In this document: piece after piece, positions 26,328 through 34,475 of the stretch | Position numbering within the stretch: the stretch's first letter is position 1 | Layout of the letters: every line of letters starts with the position of its first letter | Assembly: GCA_023409265.1 (NCBI GenBank) | Contig: JAEYHZ010000008.1 | Coordinates: 186,001 to 250,000, forward strand | Direction of reading: 5' to 3' | From: Bacillota bacterium | GTDB taxonomy: Bacteria > Bacillota > Clostridia > Acetivibrionales > DSM-1351 | Length of the DNA stretch: 64,000 nt | The notes under the pieces: model-generated | The model's database searches: none | Seen by the model: only the letters and a program-made list of their open reading frames with translations | Told to the model about the DNA's origin: nothing | Program-made: the position numbers and the translations under genes

Positions 26328-26533
26328 TTCCCATGTTTACATGAATAATCGTACTCTAACATTTAAAATGTTTCAAGGTATCAATTAATGTTTTATAGAT
26401 ATATTTTGTTTAATATTTGAAGTTTTATAGTTGCCAAATTTCGTTATACATATTTTTTTACTGACAACCATCTATTGACAAAAACTAAATTTTCAGGTTA
26501 ATTAAGTTCAAGTCTGGATAAAATTACATTAAA

Positions 26534-26559
26534 AAATCCCAGTCTTCCGACTGAGATTT
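26534..26559 (-). terminator. Terminator of the tRNA cluster
   Basis: Stem AAATCTCAGTC / GACTGGGATTT with loop GGAA, followed on the reverse strand by a T run, 4 nt after the CCA end of tRNA-Cys. Confidence 0.88.
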
Positions 26560-26563
26560 TAAC

Positions 26564-26638
26564 TGGAGGCGCCACCCAGACTTGAACTGGGGAATAAAAG
26601 TTTTGCAGACTTCTGCCTTACCACTTGGCTATGGCGCC
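26564..26638 (-). tRNA. tRNA-Cys (GCA)
   Basis: 75 nt including encoded CCA. Acceptor arms GGCGCCA/TGGCGCC, D loop AGCCAAGTGGTAAGGC, anticodon loop CTGCAAA within the stem AGAAGT/ACTTTT, T loop GTTCAAG. Last gene of the five-tRNA cluster. A GAGACAGA/TCTGTCTC hairpin (26648-26676) separates it from tRNA-Gly and may guide processing. Confidence 0.96.
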
Positions 26639-26681
26639 GTCAATATTGAGACAGACTACATAAGCAATCTGTCTCATTTTG

Positions 26682-26756
26682 TGGAGCGGGTTAAGAGATT
26701 CGAACTCTCGACTTTCACCTTGGCAAGGTGACACTCTACCGCTGAGTTAAACCCGC
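26682..26756 (-). tRNA. tRNA-Gly (GCC)
   Basis: 75 nt with encoded CCA. Acceptor GCGGGTT/AACCCGC, anticodon stem-loop CACCTTGCCAAGGTG with GCC, T loop GTTCGAA. Fourth in the Val-Asp-Phe-Gly-Cys cluster. Confidence 0.97.
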
Positions 26757-26887
26757 ATCTTAAATTGTAAAAACCATCGGATTACTTCGTCAGACTTCCT
26801 GTTCTGCGCTCCTCACTTATCACATAAGCTGCGGTGCTCAACACTTGTCTTCCTTGCACTCCTCGCTTTTTCCAATTTAATATTTAA

Positions 26888-26963
26888 TGGTGCCCAGAGC
26901 CGGAATCGAACCAGCGACACGGGGATTTTCAGTCCCCTGCTCTACCGACTGAGCTATCTGGGC
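26888..26963 (-). tRNA. tRNA-Phe (GAA)
   Basis: 76 nt with encoded CCA. Acceptor GCCCAGA/TCTGGGC, anticodon stem-loop GGGGACTGAAAATCCCC with GAA, T loop GTTCGAT. Separated from tRNA-Gly by about 130 nt without a gene. Confidence 0.97.
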
Positions 26964-26967
26964 AAAT

Positions 26968-27044
26968 TGGCGACCCGGAACGGGCTCGAACCGTCGACCT
27001 CCAGCGTGACAGGCTGGCATTCTAACCAACTGAACTACCGGGCC
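26968..27044 (-). tRNA. tRNA-Asp (GTC)
   Basis: 77 nt with encoded CCA. Acceptor GGCCCGG/CCGGGTC (one G-U pair), anticodon stem-loop CAGCCTGTCACGCTG with GTC, T loop GTTCGAG. Four nt from tRNA-Phe, so processed from a common precursor. Confidence 0.97.
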
Positions 27045-27065
27045 AATTTGTGTCTTCACGGAAAA

Positions 27066-27141
27066 TGGTGGGAACTATAGGGCTCGAACCTATGACCCTC
27101 TGCTTGTAAGGCAGATGCTCTCCCAGCTGAGCTAAGCTCCC
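27066..27141 (-). tRNA. tRNA-Val (TAC)
   Basis: 76 nt with encoded CCA. Anticodon stem-loop CTGCCTTACAAGCAG with TAC, D arm TAGCTCAGCTGGGAGAGC, T loop GTTCGAG. First gene of the cluster, about 30 nt behind a near-consensus promoter. Confidence 0.97.
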
Positions 27142-27169
27142 AAGGTTATTTCCGTGAGCGACAATTGAT

Positions 27170-27198
27170 AGTATACAAAACTTATTCCCTAAAGTCAA
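27170..27198 (-). promoter_or_regulatory. Strong promoter of the tRNA cluster
   Basis: On the reverse strand TTGACT and TATACT are separated by exactly 17 nt, a near-consensus sigma-A promoter directed at the tRNA-Val gene. Confidence 0.88.
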
Positions 27199-27298
27199 TA
27201 TCATTTTTGCTTTTTTTTTAAAATTATTTTACCCAAACGCTGATATACTCCTGAAAGCTTTGAAAATCAACGTTTTCTTAACTTTTTTCATAAATCTG

Positions 27299-28174
27299 TC
27301 ATGTATTTTCCTTTATAAGTTTTTCAATATCCTCATGTGTAAAATTATACTTTTGGTTGCAGAAATGGCACTGCAGTTCGGCGCCCTTCCCATCATCAAG
27401 TATTTCCAGCAAATCTTCCTTTCCTATGCTGATAAGATTTCTCTCCATCCTGTCACGTGAGCAATTGCATGTAAAGCTGGTTGGTACCTTTTCAATAACT
27501 CTTGGCTCCATATCCTCCAGAAGCGTATCCAGGATCTGCTCAGGTGTATACCCATCCGCCAGTAATTTTGATATTGACGGAAAGCCTATAAGCTTCTTTT
27601 CAAGCTTTTCCACAGTTTCTTCCTCTGCTCCGGGCATTAACTGAATTATAAAACCGCCGGAACTTGTAACACCGTTTTGATCAACCAGAACACCCAATGC
27701 TACAGTTGATGGAACCTGTTCTGAGGTTGCAAAATAGTAGGTAAGGTCATCGGCTATTTCACCTGACACCAGGTCAGCAAAACCTATATATGGCTCTTTA
27801 AGCCCCATATCCTTTATTACATTTATATAGCCATATCCCATGGCAGTACGAATATCAAGCTTACCGCGCTCATTTAAAGGCAAATCCACATTTGGATTGT
27901 GTACATATCCTCTTACATTTGCACTTGAATCTGCTACAACCACAACGCCGCCCAGTGGGCCGTCTCCCTTTATTTGAATGGTCAGTTTGTCTTTTTCACC
28001 CTTGAGCATGCGAGACATCATTCCTGCCGCTGTCAAGGTCCTTCCTAACGCCGCAGTTGCTATGGGCGATAAATCATGTATCCTGGAGGCTTCACCTACT
28101 AGTTCTGTGGTTACTGCGGCAAAAGCACGGACCGTGCCCTCGGCAGCTGTTGCACGTATAATATAGTCCTTCAT
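27299..28174 (-). CDS. hslO: Hsp33 redox-regulated chaperone
   Basis: A 291-aa cytoplasmic holdase activated by oxidation. The N-terminal substrate-binding domain (about 1-180) contains the conserved GRTLTAAGMMSRML and KGDGPLGG; the C-terminal redox switch has CNC and CHFC, the four zinc-binding cysteines in the CxC...CxxC arrangement, complete here. The start is ATG 28174 behind GGAGAT; the long upstream frame reads through a repeat element and is rejected. Monocistronic between the tRNA promoter and the repeat at 28237. Confidence 0.95.
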   Translation of the reverse strand: MKDYIIRATAAEGTVRAFAAVTTELVGEASRIHDLSPIATAALGRTLTAAGMMSRMLKGEKDKLTIQIKGDGPLGGVVVVADSSANVRGYVHNPNVDLPLNERGKLDIRTAMGYGYINVIKDMGLKEPYIGFADLVSGEIADDLTYYFATSEQVPSTVALGVLVDQNGVTSSGGFIIQLMPGAEEETVEKLEKKLIGFPSISKLLADGYTPEQILDTLLEDMEPRVIEKVPTSFTCNCSRDRMERNLISIGKEDLLEILDDGKGAELQCHFCNQKYNFTHEDIEKLIKENT

Positions 28175-28236
28175 ATTATCTCCATTTCTTCTATGTGTTT
28201 TATAATAAGGCATGGCTACAAAAATTAAACTCCGTT

Positions 28237-28379
28237 TTAAGACGAGATATTTTGGTTCAAGACAAGGAGGAGGAAGACGCAATAAAGCAATTATTGCAGC
28301 GAAGTACTGCAAAGCAGTGCTTTCGATAGCGAAGTATTTGAAAATTACAGCAAAGCTGTAATTTTAACAGCCGTCTTAA
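28237..28379. repeat. Family 3 palindromic short element
   Basis: Ends TTAAGACG and CGTCTTAA are exact inverted repeats; outside them homology is weak. Inside lie GCAATAA/TTATTGC and TACTGC/GCAGTG pairs and the strong hairpin AAAATTACAGC/GCTGTAATTTT (28341-28365). The stretch ACAAGGAGGAGGAAGACGCA resembles the core of family 1 and 2 elements. It occupies most of the 310-nt gap between hslO and the cold-shock gene; nothing else is seen there apart from the terminator at 28421. Confidence 0.6.
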
Positions 28380-28420
28380 TATGGTGAAGTTACTCTTAAA
28401 CATGCCTAAATATTTGAAAA

Positions 28421-28447
28421 CCCCGATATATTTAAAATATATCGGGG
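28421..28447 (-). terminator. Terminator of the cold-shock gene
   Basis: Perfect 13-bp stem CCCCGATATATTT / AAATATATCGGGG with a one-base loop; on the reverse strand it is followed by TTTTCAAATATTT. It lies about 40 nt after the stop codon. Confidence 0.85.
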
Positions 28448-28485
28448 TGGTAATGGCTACTTGAGTATATATTTAAAAGCAAATA

Positions 28486-28686
28486 TTATGCTCTCTGAAC
28501 GTTTGCAGCCTGAGGACCCTTAGCTCCTTCAACAACTTCAAATACAACTTCTGAGCCTTCCTCAAGTGTTTTGTATCCATCCATAGTGATTGCTGAAAAA
28601 TGAACAAATACGTCATTTCCGCCATCTCTTTCGATGAATCCAAATCCTTTTTCAGCATTAAACCATTTAACTCTTCCCTTTTCCAT
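28486..28686 (-). CDS. Cold-shock domain protein (CspA family)
   Basis: A 66-aa single-domain RNA/DNA-binding beta barrel. RNP1 reads KGFGFIE and RNP2 DVFVHFSAI, both intact, and the length is standard for Csp proteins. It acts as an RNA chaperone in the cytoplasm. The start ATG is preceded by CAGGAGGAATTAATC. A leader of roughly 100 nt or more with a GCGAC/GTCGC hairpin lies upstream, in keeping with the long, structured leaders of csp messages. Confidence 0.96.
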   Translation of the reverse strand: MEKGRVKWFNAEKGFGFIERDGGNDVFVHFSAITMDGYKTLEEGSEVVFEVVEGAKGPQAANVQRA

Positions 28687-28893
28687 TGATTAATTCCTCC
28701 TGAAATATAACTAAACTGTTTCTGCGACATGAGTCGCTAATTTGTAACAACATATAGAAGTTTAACATATATAGTTTAACCTGTCAAATCATATTTAAAG
28801 TATGAAAATCTAGTAACTAATATTTAAGATGTTGTTAATGTAGAATTATTTTACCACAAAGGACTACAATTATTCTTTTAAAATGAACCATTT

Positions 28894-29640
28894 TTAGTCT
28901 TTTTTGCAAACATAAAAATTCCTTTCGCTCTTGACGGATGGCTTCTTGAATTTCAAATTCTCATATACTGCCAGTATTTTGAGCTCCGACTTATTTATAA
29001 ATTCCATGATTTCCTCATTGGAATACGCCTTTTCAAAATGAGTTTCATCAAAGCGTTTATACAGACTTCCCTCTTTTATGAAGAATGTCAGGTCAAATCT
29101 GGCTTTTTTTGTTTTGGAATTATATTCATTCTCCCAAAGGTATGTTACTTCTTCACCTATTTCGTAGAACAAATTGTTCGATAGGGTGTTTTCAAATTTA
29201 TACTGCGTGTTAATGTCAAATATAAACAATCCTCCCGGATTAAGATAATTATGTACAAGCCTGAACATTTTTCGTACCTGTTCCTGTTTTGTAAGGTAAT
29301 TAAAACTGTCAAGCAGACATACAATGACATCTACAGTTCCATAGAGCTCAAAACTGCTCATATCCTGATTTAGAAACAATATGTCCAGATTATCCGATTT
29401 TGCTTTTTCTGATGCACAATCCAGCATATCACTGGATAAATCAAGACAAATCATATCATAACCTCTTTTTGCCATTTCAATTCCAAAGCTTCCTGTTCCA
29501 CATCCCAGTTCCAATATCATCCTGGCTTCCGGATTATTCTTCCGAATAATTTGTTCTACATAATCAGCCCACTTTGAATAGTCGATATCAAGTGTCAATT
29601 TATCGTAAACGTATGCAAAATTATTATAAATAGCAAACAC
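28894..29640 (-). CDS. Class I SAM-dependent methyltransferase
   Basis: A 248-aa soluble protein with a Rossmann methyltransferase fold. Motif I is ILELGCGTGSFGIEMAKRGY, then the acidic MICLDLSSDML, motif IV DVIVCLLDSFNYL and LFIFDINT. Substrate unknown; the family often acts on small molecules. The frame opens with GTG at 29640, but the GGGGAG ribosome site abuts that codon. A rare ATT initiation at 29631 (IYNNFAYVYDKL) would have proper spacing and matches where homologs tend to start. I keep GTG with that reservation. Confidence 0.85.
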   Translation of the reverse strand: MFAIYNNFAYVYDKLTLDIDYSKWADYVEQIIRKNNPEARMILELGCGTGSFGIEMAKRGYDMICLDLSSDMLDCASEKAKSDNLDILFLNQDMSSFELYGTVDVIVCLLDSFNYLTKQEQVRKMFRLVHNYLNPGGLFIFDINTQYKFENTLSNNLFYEIGEEVTYLWENEYNSKTKKARFDLTFFIKEGSLYKRFDETHFEKAYSNEEIMEFINKSELKILAVYENLKFKKPSVKSERNFYVCKKD

Positions 29641-29687
29641 TCCCCGGTTTTTATTTTTATTGTATCATATAAATTGAGTTATAAGAT

Positions 29688-29716
29688 AAAAAAAGCCAGC
29701 AATCATATCTGCTGAC
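29688..29716 (-). terminator. Terminator overlapping the stop codon of the spore-protein gene
   Basis: On the reverse strand the stem GTCAGCA / TGCTGGC brackets the TGA stop and is followed by TTTTTTT. Confidence 0.8.
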
Positions 29717-29873
29717 TTTCCTGTAGTTGAGCTTTTTTTCTCTTGGTCACCAGCCCGCCTATCCTTCCGGTTTCTTTGGGGCTAAGACTCTTCCAGCCAT
29801 ACTTCTTAACTTTTTCAATCAATCCGAGTTCTTGAGCTATTTCATATTTCAATTTCTCATTTTCATCCACCAT
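29703..29873 (-). CDS. Small acid-soluble spore protein, SspF-like alpha/beta type
   Basis: A 56-aa basic protein, MVDENEKLKYEIAQELGL..., with a perfect AGGAGGTG site. KLKYEIAQELGL and GWKSLSPKETGRIGG...TKR match the two conserved DNA-contact helices of alpha/beta SASPs, in the short SspF-like form with YGW between them. Such proteins coat spore DNA and protect it from UV and hydrolysis; expression is expected in the forespore under sigma-G. It supports a spore-forming host. Confidence 0.85.
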   Translation of the reverse strand: MVDENEKLKYEIAQELGLIEKVKKYGWKSLSPKETGRIGGLVTKRKKAQLQESQQI

Positions 29874-29984
29874 AAACACCTCCTAATGGTATTATGTGGA
29901 TTTTAATCAAATTCTATACATTATATATGTTATTTTGTGGAATTTTTTTCACTTTTGCTCTTAACTGCCGTACCTTATACTTTT

Positions 29985-31217
29985 TCATTTATTCTGCAAT
30001 GTATCAATTGCCTTTTGAAGCTGCAAATCATCTTCTCTTGGAATTGCAGAAGCAGGAGTATCCTTGTACTTGTCAGGCAGTTTTACTTCAATATCCGGTT
30101 TAATTCCCTCTCCATGGATACAAACTCCAGATGGGGTAAAATACCTCGCTATAGTGACTTTTAAGCCTGTTCCGTCATCAAAGCTGTAGGTTGACTGAAC
30201 CAAACCCTTACCAAAGGTTTTGGTACCTATAAGTAAGCCTTTCTTAAAATCTTTGACAGCTCCCGCAAGTATCTCAGATGCACTTGCACTGTTTCCATTA
30301 GTCAAAACCGCTATCGGAATGTTCAATTGTGTATCATCCGACTTTTGATAAACCTTCTTGCCCTGTCTGTCTTCAGTATAAACTATTGTTCCTTTCGGAA
30401 GTATCCTGTCTGCCAGGGAAACCACCTCATTATACAATCCGCCGGGATTATCCCTAACATCTATAATAAGGGATTTCGCTCCCTGATCCACAAGTTTGTT
30501 CACCTGATTTATGAAATTCTTGCTGATATTTTCATCAAACATTTTAATTTTTATATAACCTATCTTGTTTTCAAGCATTTCACTTCTTATGTTCAGTTTG
30601 GCCTTTATTTTTTTTCTGACAACCCGTACATCAAAGGTGTTATTTTCAGATTCCCTGAGTATGGTCAGCACAGTTTCGGTGTTTTCCTGCCCCTTGATCA
30701 TACTGGCAACAAGAGCTTCATCCTTTATTCCGGTAATGTCCTTTCCATCTATCTTGAGAATCTTGTCGCCCTGCTTTATTCCCGCTGCTTTTGCCGGTGA
30801 GTCGTCAAAGGGCTCAAGAACAGTTATAATGCCGCTCTTATCAAGTATTATCGGTAAACCTACTCCCACATACTCATCCTCGGTTTTTCTCTGCATATCG
30901 GTAAACATTTTCATTTGCTCTTTATTATAATAAACGGTATATGGATCCTTCAAAGAATCAGCCATACCTGCGATTGCACCTTCAAGCATCTTGTTTGTAT
31001 CGATTTCCTCATAATATGATTTCTGAAGAATACTTCTTGCCTCATTAAATTTCTGAACAGACGTTTTTGTAACATTGCTTTTTTCAAAGGACAAAGAATA
31101 TCTCCCGTTAATATATGTCATTGCCAGAAAAAAGAAAGCTGATACCGTAAAACAAATAATAGCAGTCATTGCAACAACACCGGCCAGCTGTCTGGAATCT
31201 TTCTTATCAAAATTCAA
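29985..31217 (-). CDS. S41-family C-terminal processing peptidase (CtpA-like)
   Basis: A 410-aa membrane-anchored serine protease. One N-terminal helix (LAGVVAMTAIICFTVSAFFF), a helical region, a PDZ domain (about 110-200, with DDSPAKAAGIKQGDKIL) and the catalytic domain follow. The nucleophile Ser is in TNGNSASASE and the general base Lys in TKTFGKG. It trims secreted or membrane proteins at the outer face. The start is TTG 31217, which has GAGGTG at 7 nt; an upstream ATG in the same frame has none. It follows the M23 hydrolase and FtsEX genes on the same strand, a common Firmicute neighbourhood linked to wall cleavage at division. Confidence 0.93.
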   Translation of the reverse strand: MNFDKKDSRQLAGVVAMTAIICFTVSAFFFLAMTYINGRYSLSFEKSNVTKTSVQKFNEARSILQKSYYEEIDTNKMLEGAIAGMADSLKDPYTVYYNKEQMKMFTDMQRKTEDEYVGVGLPIILDKSGIITVLEPFDDSPAKAAGIKQGDKILKIDGKDITGIKDEALVASMIKGQENTETVLTILRESENNTFDVRVVRKKIKAKLNIRSEMLENKIGYIKIKMFDENISKNFINQVNKLVDQGAKSLIIDVRDNPGGLYNEVVSLADRILPKGTIVYTEDRQGKKVYQKSDDTQLNIPIAVLTNGNSASASEILAGAVKDFKKGLLIGTKTFGKGLVQSTYSFDDGTGLKVTIARYFTPSGVCIHGEGIKPDIEVKLPDKYKDTPASAIPREDDLQLQKAIDTLQNK

Positions 31218-31352
31218 TAAAATACACCTCTTATCTCTTATTAGTGAACAACTGTTTGTTAAGCTATAGTACACATACAACAATAATCAAGCGCAAAAAT
31301 AGTTATATATATTGATATGCTTAAATGTATAAAATTAAACCCGCATTTTTAT

Positions 31353-31617
31353 AACGCATAGGTTCAGATAAAATCTTTCTCGCTGTAGAAAAATTTTATT
31401 ACTTCTAAGGGCTCTTAAAACAATAATACACGATTTTGAAGCGAGGGATTTTTCGATAGTGCAAGACGGAGGAAGGAGTAATACTGTCGTATTGCGACTG
31501 ACGACAACACAGCAATATCGTAAAATAACCGCTTCAAAAATGGGAGGTTATTGTTTTAAGAGCCCTAATGCGTTTCAACGAGGCCAAGGTGTACTATTGC
31601 ACACCTTGGCCTCGTTA
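31353..31617 (+). repeat. Dispersed hairpin repeat, copy 2, split by a family 2 element
   Basis: Outer parts match copy 1 at 22147-22230: AACGCAT at 31353, then CTGTAGAAAAATTTTATTAC (31383-31402), and after the insertion GCGTTTCAACGAGGCCAAGG with hairpin AACGAGGCCAAGGTGTAC/GCACACCTTGGCCTCGTT (31577-31616). The same CTGTAGAAAAATTTTATTAC recurs at 47331 and 59228. It accounts, with the inserted element, for the gap 31218-31648. Confidence 0.75.
31408..31566 (+). mobile_element. MITE-like element, family 2 (159 bp), inserted in a repeat
   Basis: Terminal inverted repeats of about 36 nt: AGGGCTCTTAAAACAATAA...TTTTGAAGCG at the left and the exact complement of AGGGCTCTTAAAACAATAA...TTTTTGAAGCG at the right. 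The core reads CAAGACGGAGGAAGGAG, hairpin AATAC/GTATT, GACGACAAC. The flanks rejoin into an uninterrupted copy of the dispersed repeat seen at 59228, showing insertion. A deleted copy lies at 26231. Confidence 0.85.
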
Positions 31618-31648
31618 TATGCGGGTTTGTTTTTAATTTGAAATTGTT

Positions 31649-32773
31649 TTATACATAGTTTTTAGGATTTACTGTCTGACCGTTCTTTCTTACTTCAAAA
31701 TGCAGGTGCGGCCCGGTAGATAATCCGGTACTGCCCACCTTACCTATGGTTTCGCCGCGTTCTACCTTGTCTCCTACGCTCACCAGAATCTTGCTCTGAT
31801 GCGCATACAAAGTAGCCAACCCGCCGCCATGATCTATTATAACACAATTACCATAACCGCCGTTCCATCCTGCCATGATTACCTTGCCGCTATTTGCAGC
31901 AACAATTTTGGCACCTGATGGAGCATCAATATCTATACCGGTATGCATCTTCTTGACCTTGTAGATGGGGTGAATTCTCATACCATAAGGTGATGATACT
32001 CTTGTATATCCAGGAGTAGGCCATTTCATTACACCGCCAGCGTATTTCGCATTAGCATCCATTAAGTCGGCAATTTTCTTTTCCAATTGCTTTGATAAGG
32101 CAATCATTTCATCTTCTTTTTTCTCAAGATCTTTAAGTCTTGATTTTGTTGCTTCTATTTCAGACTCTGCCTTTGCTCTGGAGGTTTTAAGATCCGAAAC
32201 CTTAACATTCAGATTTTTCAGCTGGGTTACTTTTTTGTCCAGTTCCAGCAGCTTTGTCTGTTTTTGAAGCTCGGTATTTTCTTTGCTCATTGCTATTTCC
32301 TGAATAAGCTTTTCATCATTTTTCTTAACTAAAGACATCAGTTCAATTCTTGAATAAAATTCATTGAAGCTTTTTGATTCTACAAACAATTCAAAAGGAG
32401 ATTGGTCCATATTCTGATACAATACCCTCATTCTTGTTTTAAAAAGCTCTGTCTTTTTTTCATAATTGGACTCAATATCATCAATTTCCTTGCTGATTCT
32501 TTCAATATCGGATTTAGTAGCTGTAACTTCTTGAGATTTTTTTGATAAATTCTGCTGCTCTTTATTGGCCAAGGATTCGTAATATTTCTTGTCTTCGGTG
32601 GTCTCTTTCAAATGATCTGAGGCAGCTTTTTTTTCGTCGGCAATTTTCTGGATCTCACTTTTTACACTCTTCTGCTGCTGTTTCGTCTTATCCAAGGTTG
32701 ATGCATTGACTGGAATAACAGCACACGAAAATATGTAAATAGCCGCCAACGCTACCGATAATAGTCTCTTCAT
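31649..32773 (-). CDS. M23 peptidase/EnvC-like murein hydrolase or activator
   Basis: A 374-aa exported protein: signal peptide (MKRLLSVALAAIYIFSCAVIPVNAS), a long coiled coil (about 30-240) and a C-terminal LytM/M23 domain. The zinc site appears complete, with HTGIDID and the final HLHFEV. In Firmicutes such proteins (PcsB, CwlO-like, EnvC) are directed by FtsEX, whose genes lie immediately upstream here. The intact site suggests it cuts peptidoglycan itself. The start is ATG 32773 behind GGGGGG; the ATG five codons before it overlaps that site. Confidence 0.93.
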   Translation of the reverse strand: MKRLLSVALAAIYIFSCAVIPVNASTLDKTKQQQKSVKSEIQKIADEKKAASDHLKETTEDKKYYESLANKEQQNLSKKSQEVTATKSDIERISKEIDDIESNYEKKTELFKTRMRVLYQNMDQSPFELFVESKSFNEFYSRIELMSLVKKNDEKLIQEIAMSKENTELQKQTKLLELDKKVTQLKNLNVKVSDLKTSRAKAESEIEATKSRLKDLEKKEDEMIALSKQLEKKIADLMDANAKYAGGVMKWPTPGYTRVSSPYGMRIHPIYKVKKMHTGIDIDAPSGAKIVAANSGKVIMAGWNGGYGNCVIIDHGGGLATLYAHQSKILVSVGDKVERGETIGKVGSTGLSTGPHLHFEVRKNGQTVNPKNYV

Positions 32774-32874
32774 TTTTACCCCCCACATTTGGCATGATTA
32801 GATTTTTATCAGATGTTTAAAGTTATGTCAAAATAATTATACATTATATAATTTATTTTTTAAAGTTTTTTGAA

Positions 32875-33780
32875 TTAAACATGTAAATGTTTTCTAATAG
32901 ACATTACACTACCTGAAGCGCCTATGACAGCACTGATTCCTGCATAGATCAGAACAAGTGTACCCCACACTCCGCTAAACTGGACCATCTCAAAACCCTC
33001 TGCAAACTGAGCAGCCAGCTTTGGCTGAGCAAAACTGTATAAATAAGCAACCAGAACAAATGCAATAATCGCTCCCAGCAAGCCTATCAATATTCCCTCA
33101 AAAACAAAGGGCCATCGTATGAACCAATCTGTTGCACCTATGTATTTCATTATGTTTATTTCCTTACGCCTTGCAAAAACCGTCAGCTTTATGGTATTTG
33201 AGATTATAAACAAGGATATAACCAGCAGTAAGCCTATTAATACGAAACTGACAATTTTGACCCAGTAGGATACTTTAAGTATCATGTCAATAATCTGCTG
33301 GGAGTACTTTACGTTGTCAACTCCGGCCAACGCTTCAAGCTCTTTTGCTACTTTGCTGCTGTCCAGAGGGTCCTTAACCTTGATAATGAAGGAGACAAAC
33401 ATGAAGCTTTCATCATAGCCATCCAGTATATCGGCACCACCAAGCTCCTTTTTGTCGGACTCAAGGTATTTTTTTAACTGCTCAAAGGCTTCCTTTTTCG
33501 ATACTTCTTTATAACTTTCTATCAGCTTATTTCCCGATATTTCTGTTTTAACTGCCTCAACCTGTTCGTCTGTCAGTTCCGGCAGGCAATAAACCTGCAT
33601 TTGAGGCTTTTCATACAATAAATCCAAATTGTGATTTAAATTTATCAATATCAGGTAAAATACTCCGAATAAAATCAGTGCAGCACTTATTATGCTTATT
33701 GATGCCAGTGACATTAATCTGTTTCTATAGGCATTTAAAAAACTTTCCTTAAGAATATATCTTATACTCCGAATCTTCAT
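32875..33780 (-). CDS. ftsX: FtsX, permease-like cell-division protein
   Basis: A 301-aa membrane protein with a cytoplasmic start, first helix (SLASISIISAALILFGVFYLIL), an extracellular loop (about 55-165) that contacts the M23 partner, and three C-terminal helices. It transmits ATP hydrolysis by FtsE to the extracytoplasmic hydrolase. ATG 33780 lies inside the end of ftsE (32-nt overlap), implying translational coupling. Confidence 0.94.
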   Translation of the reverse strand: MKIRSIRYILKESFLNAYRNRLMSLASISIISAALILFGVFYLILINLNHNLDLLYEKPQMQVYCLPELTDEQVEAVKTEISGNKLIESYKEVSKKEAFEQLKKYLESDKKELGGADILDGYDESFMFVSFIIKVKDPLDSSKVAKELEALAGVDNVKYSQQIIDMILKVSYWVKIVSFVLIGLLLVISLFIISNTIKLTVFARRKEINIMKYIGATDWFIRWPFVFEGILIGLLGAIIAFVLVAYLYSFAQPKLAAQFAEGFEMVQFSGVWGTLVLIYAGISAVIGASGSVMSIRKHLHV

Positions 33781-34456
33781 CCCCGTATAGCCCTTTCTGC
33801 TGATCCCTGATGATCTTGCCCTTATCAATGGCGATAACCCTTTTCTTCATGGCATCAACTATACTTTTTTCGTGTGTAGCAACTATTACAGTGGTTCCTC
33901 TTTGGTTTACCTCTGAAAGAAGTTTTACTATTTCCCAGGAGTTTTCGGGATCAAGATTTCCTGTAGGTTCATCAGCAATTAATAGAGCCGGGTTATTCAC
34001 CAGTGATCTGGCTATGGCTACACGCTGCTGCTCACCTCCGGACAACTGGTGAGGATAGGCATTGGCTTTTCGGCTCAATCCAACCAGAGCCAGTGACATG
34101 GGTACCTGTCTGCGAATTTCTCTGGGGAGGCATTCCGTAATTTCCATTGCAAAAGCAACATTCTCATAAACAGTTTTATTTGGAAGCAGCCGGAAGTCCT
34201 GAAACACCATACCCATGCCTCGACGTAAATAAGGAATCTGCTTGCTCTCAAGAGTAGATAACTGATAGCCGTTTACCATTACTTCACCCTCGGTAGCACT
34301 TTCCTCCTTCATCAACAGCTTTAATAATGTTGATTTTCCAGAACCGCTTGTCCCTACTATAAACGCAAAGTCTCCCTTATTTATTTTCAGATTTATGCCT
34401 TTTAAGGCAACTGTCCCATTGGGATACCTTTTACTTACATCTATAAATTCAACCAA
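33749..34456 (-). CDS. ftsE: FtsE, ATP-binding cell-division protein
   Basis: A 235-aa ABC ATPase: Walker A GTSGSGKST (about 35-43), signature LSGGEQQRVAIARS, Walker B LLIADEPTGNLD. It partners FtsX at the membrane. Translation starts at TTG 34456 with GGGG about 8 nt before it. Order on the minus strand is ftsE-ftsX-M23-(short gap)-ctpA, the standard arrangement for FtsEX-controlled wall hydrolysis. Confidence 0.95.
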   Translation of the reverse strand: MVEFIDVSKRYPNGTVALKGINLKINKGDFAFIVGTSGSGKSTLLKLLMKEESATEGEVMVNGYQLSTLESKQIPYLRRGMGMVFQDFRLLPNKTVYENVAFAMEITECLPREIRRQVPMSLALVGLSRKANAYPHQLSGGEQQRVAIARSLVNNPALLIADEPTGNLDPENSWEIVKLLSEVNQRGTTVIVATHEKSIVDAMKKRVIAIDKGKIIRDQQKGLYGDEDSEYKIYS

Positions 34457-34475
34457 TTGGATGACCCCTTATCTT

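Noticed and set aside
28175..28312. N-terminal extension of Hsp33
   Set aside because: It reads into the family 3 repeat; ATG 28174 has the ribosome site and begins the conserved domain.
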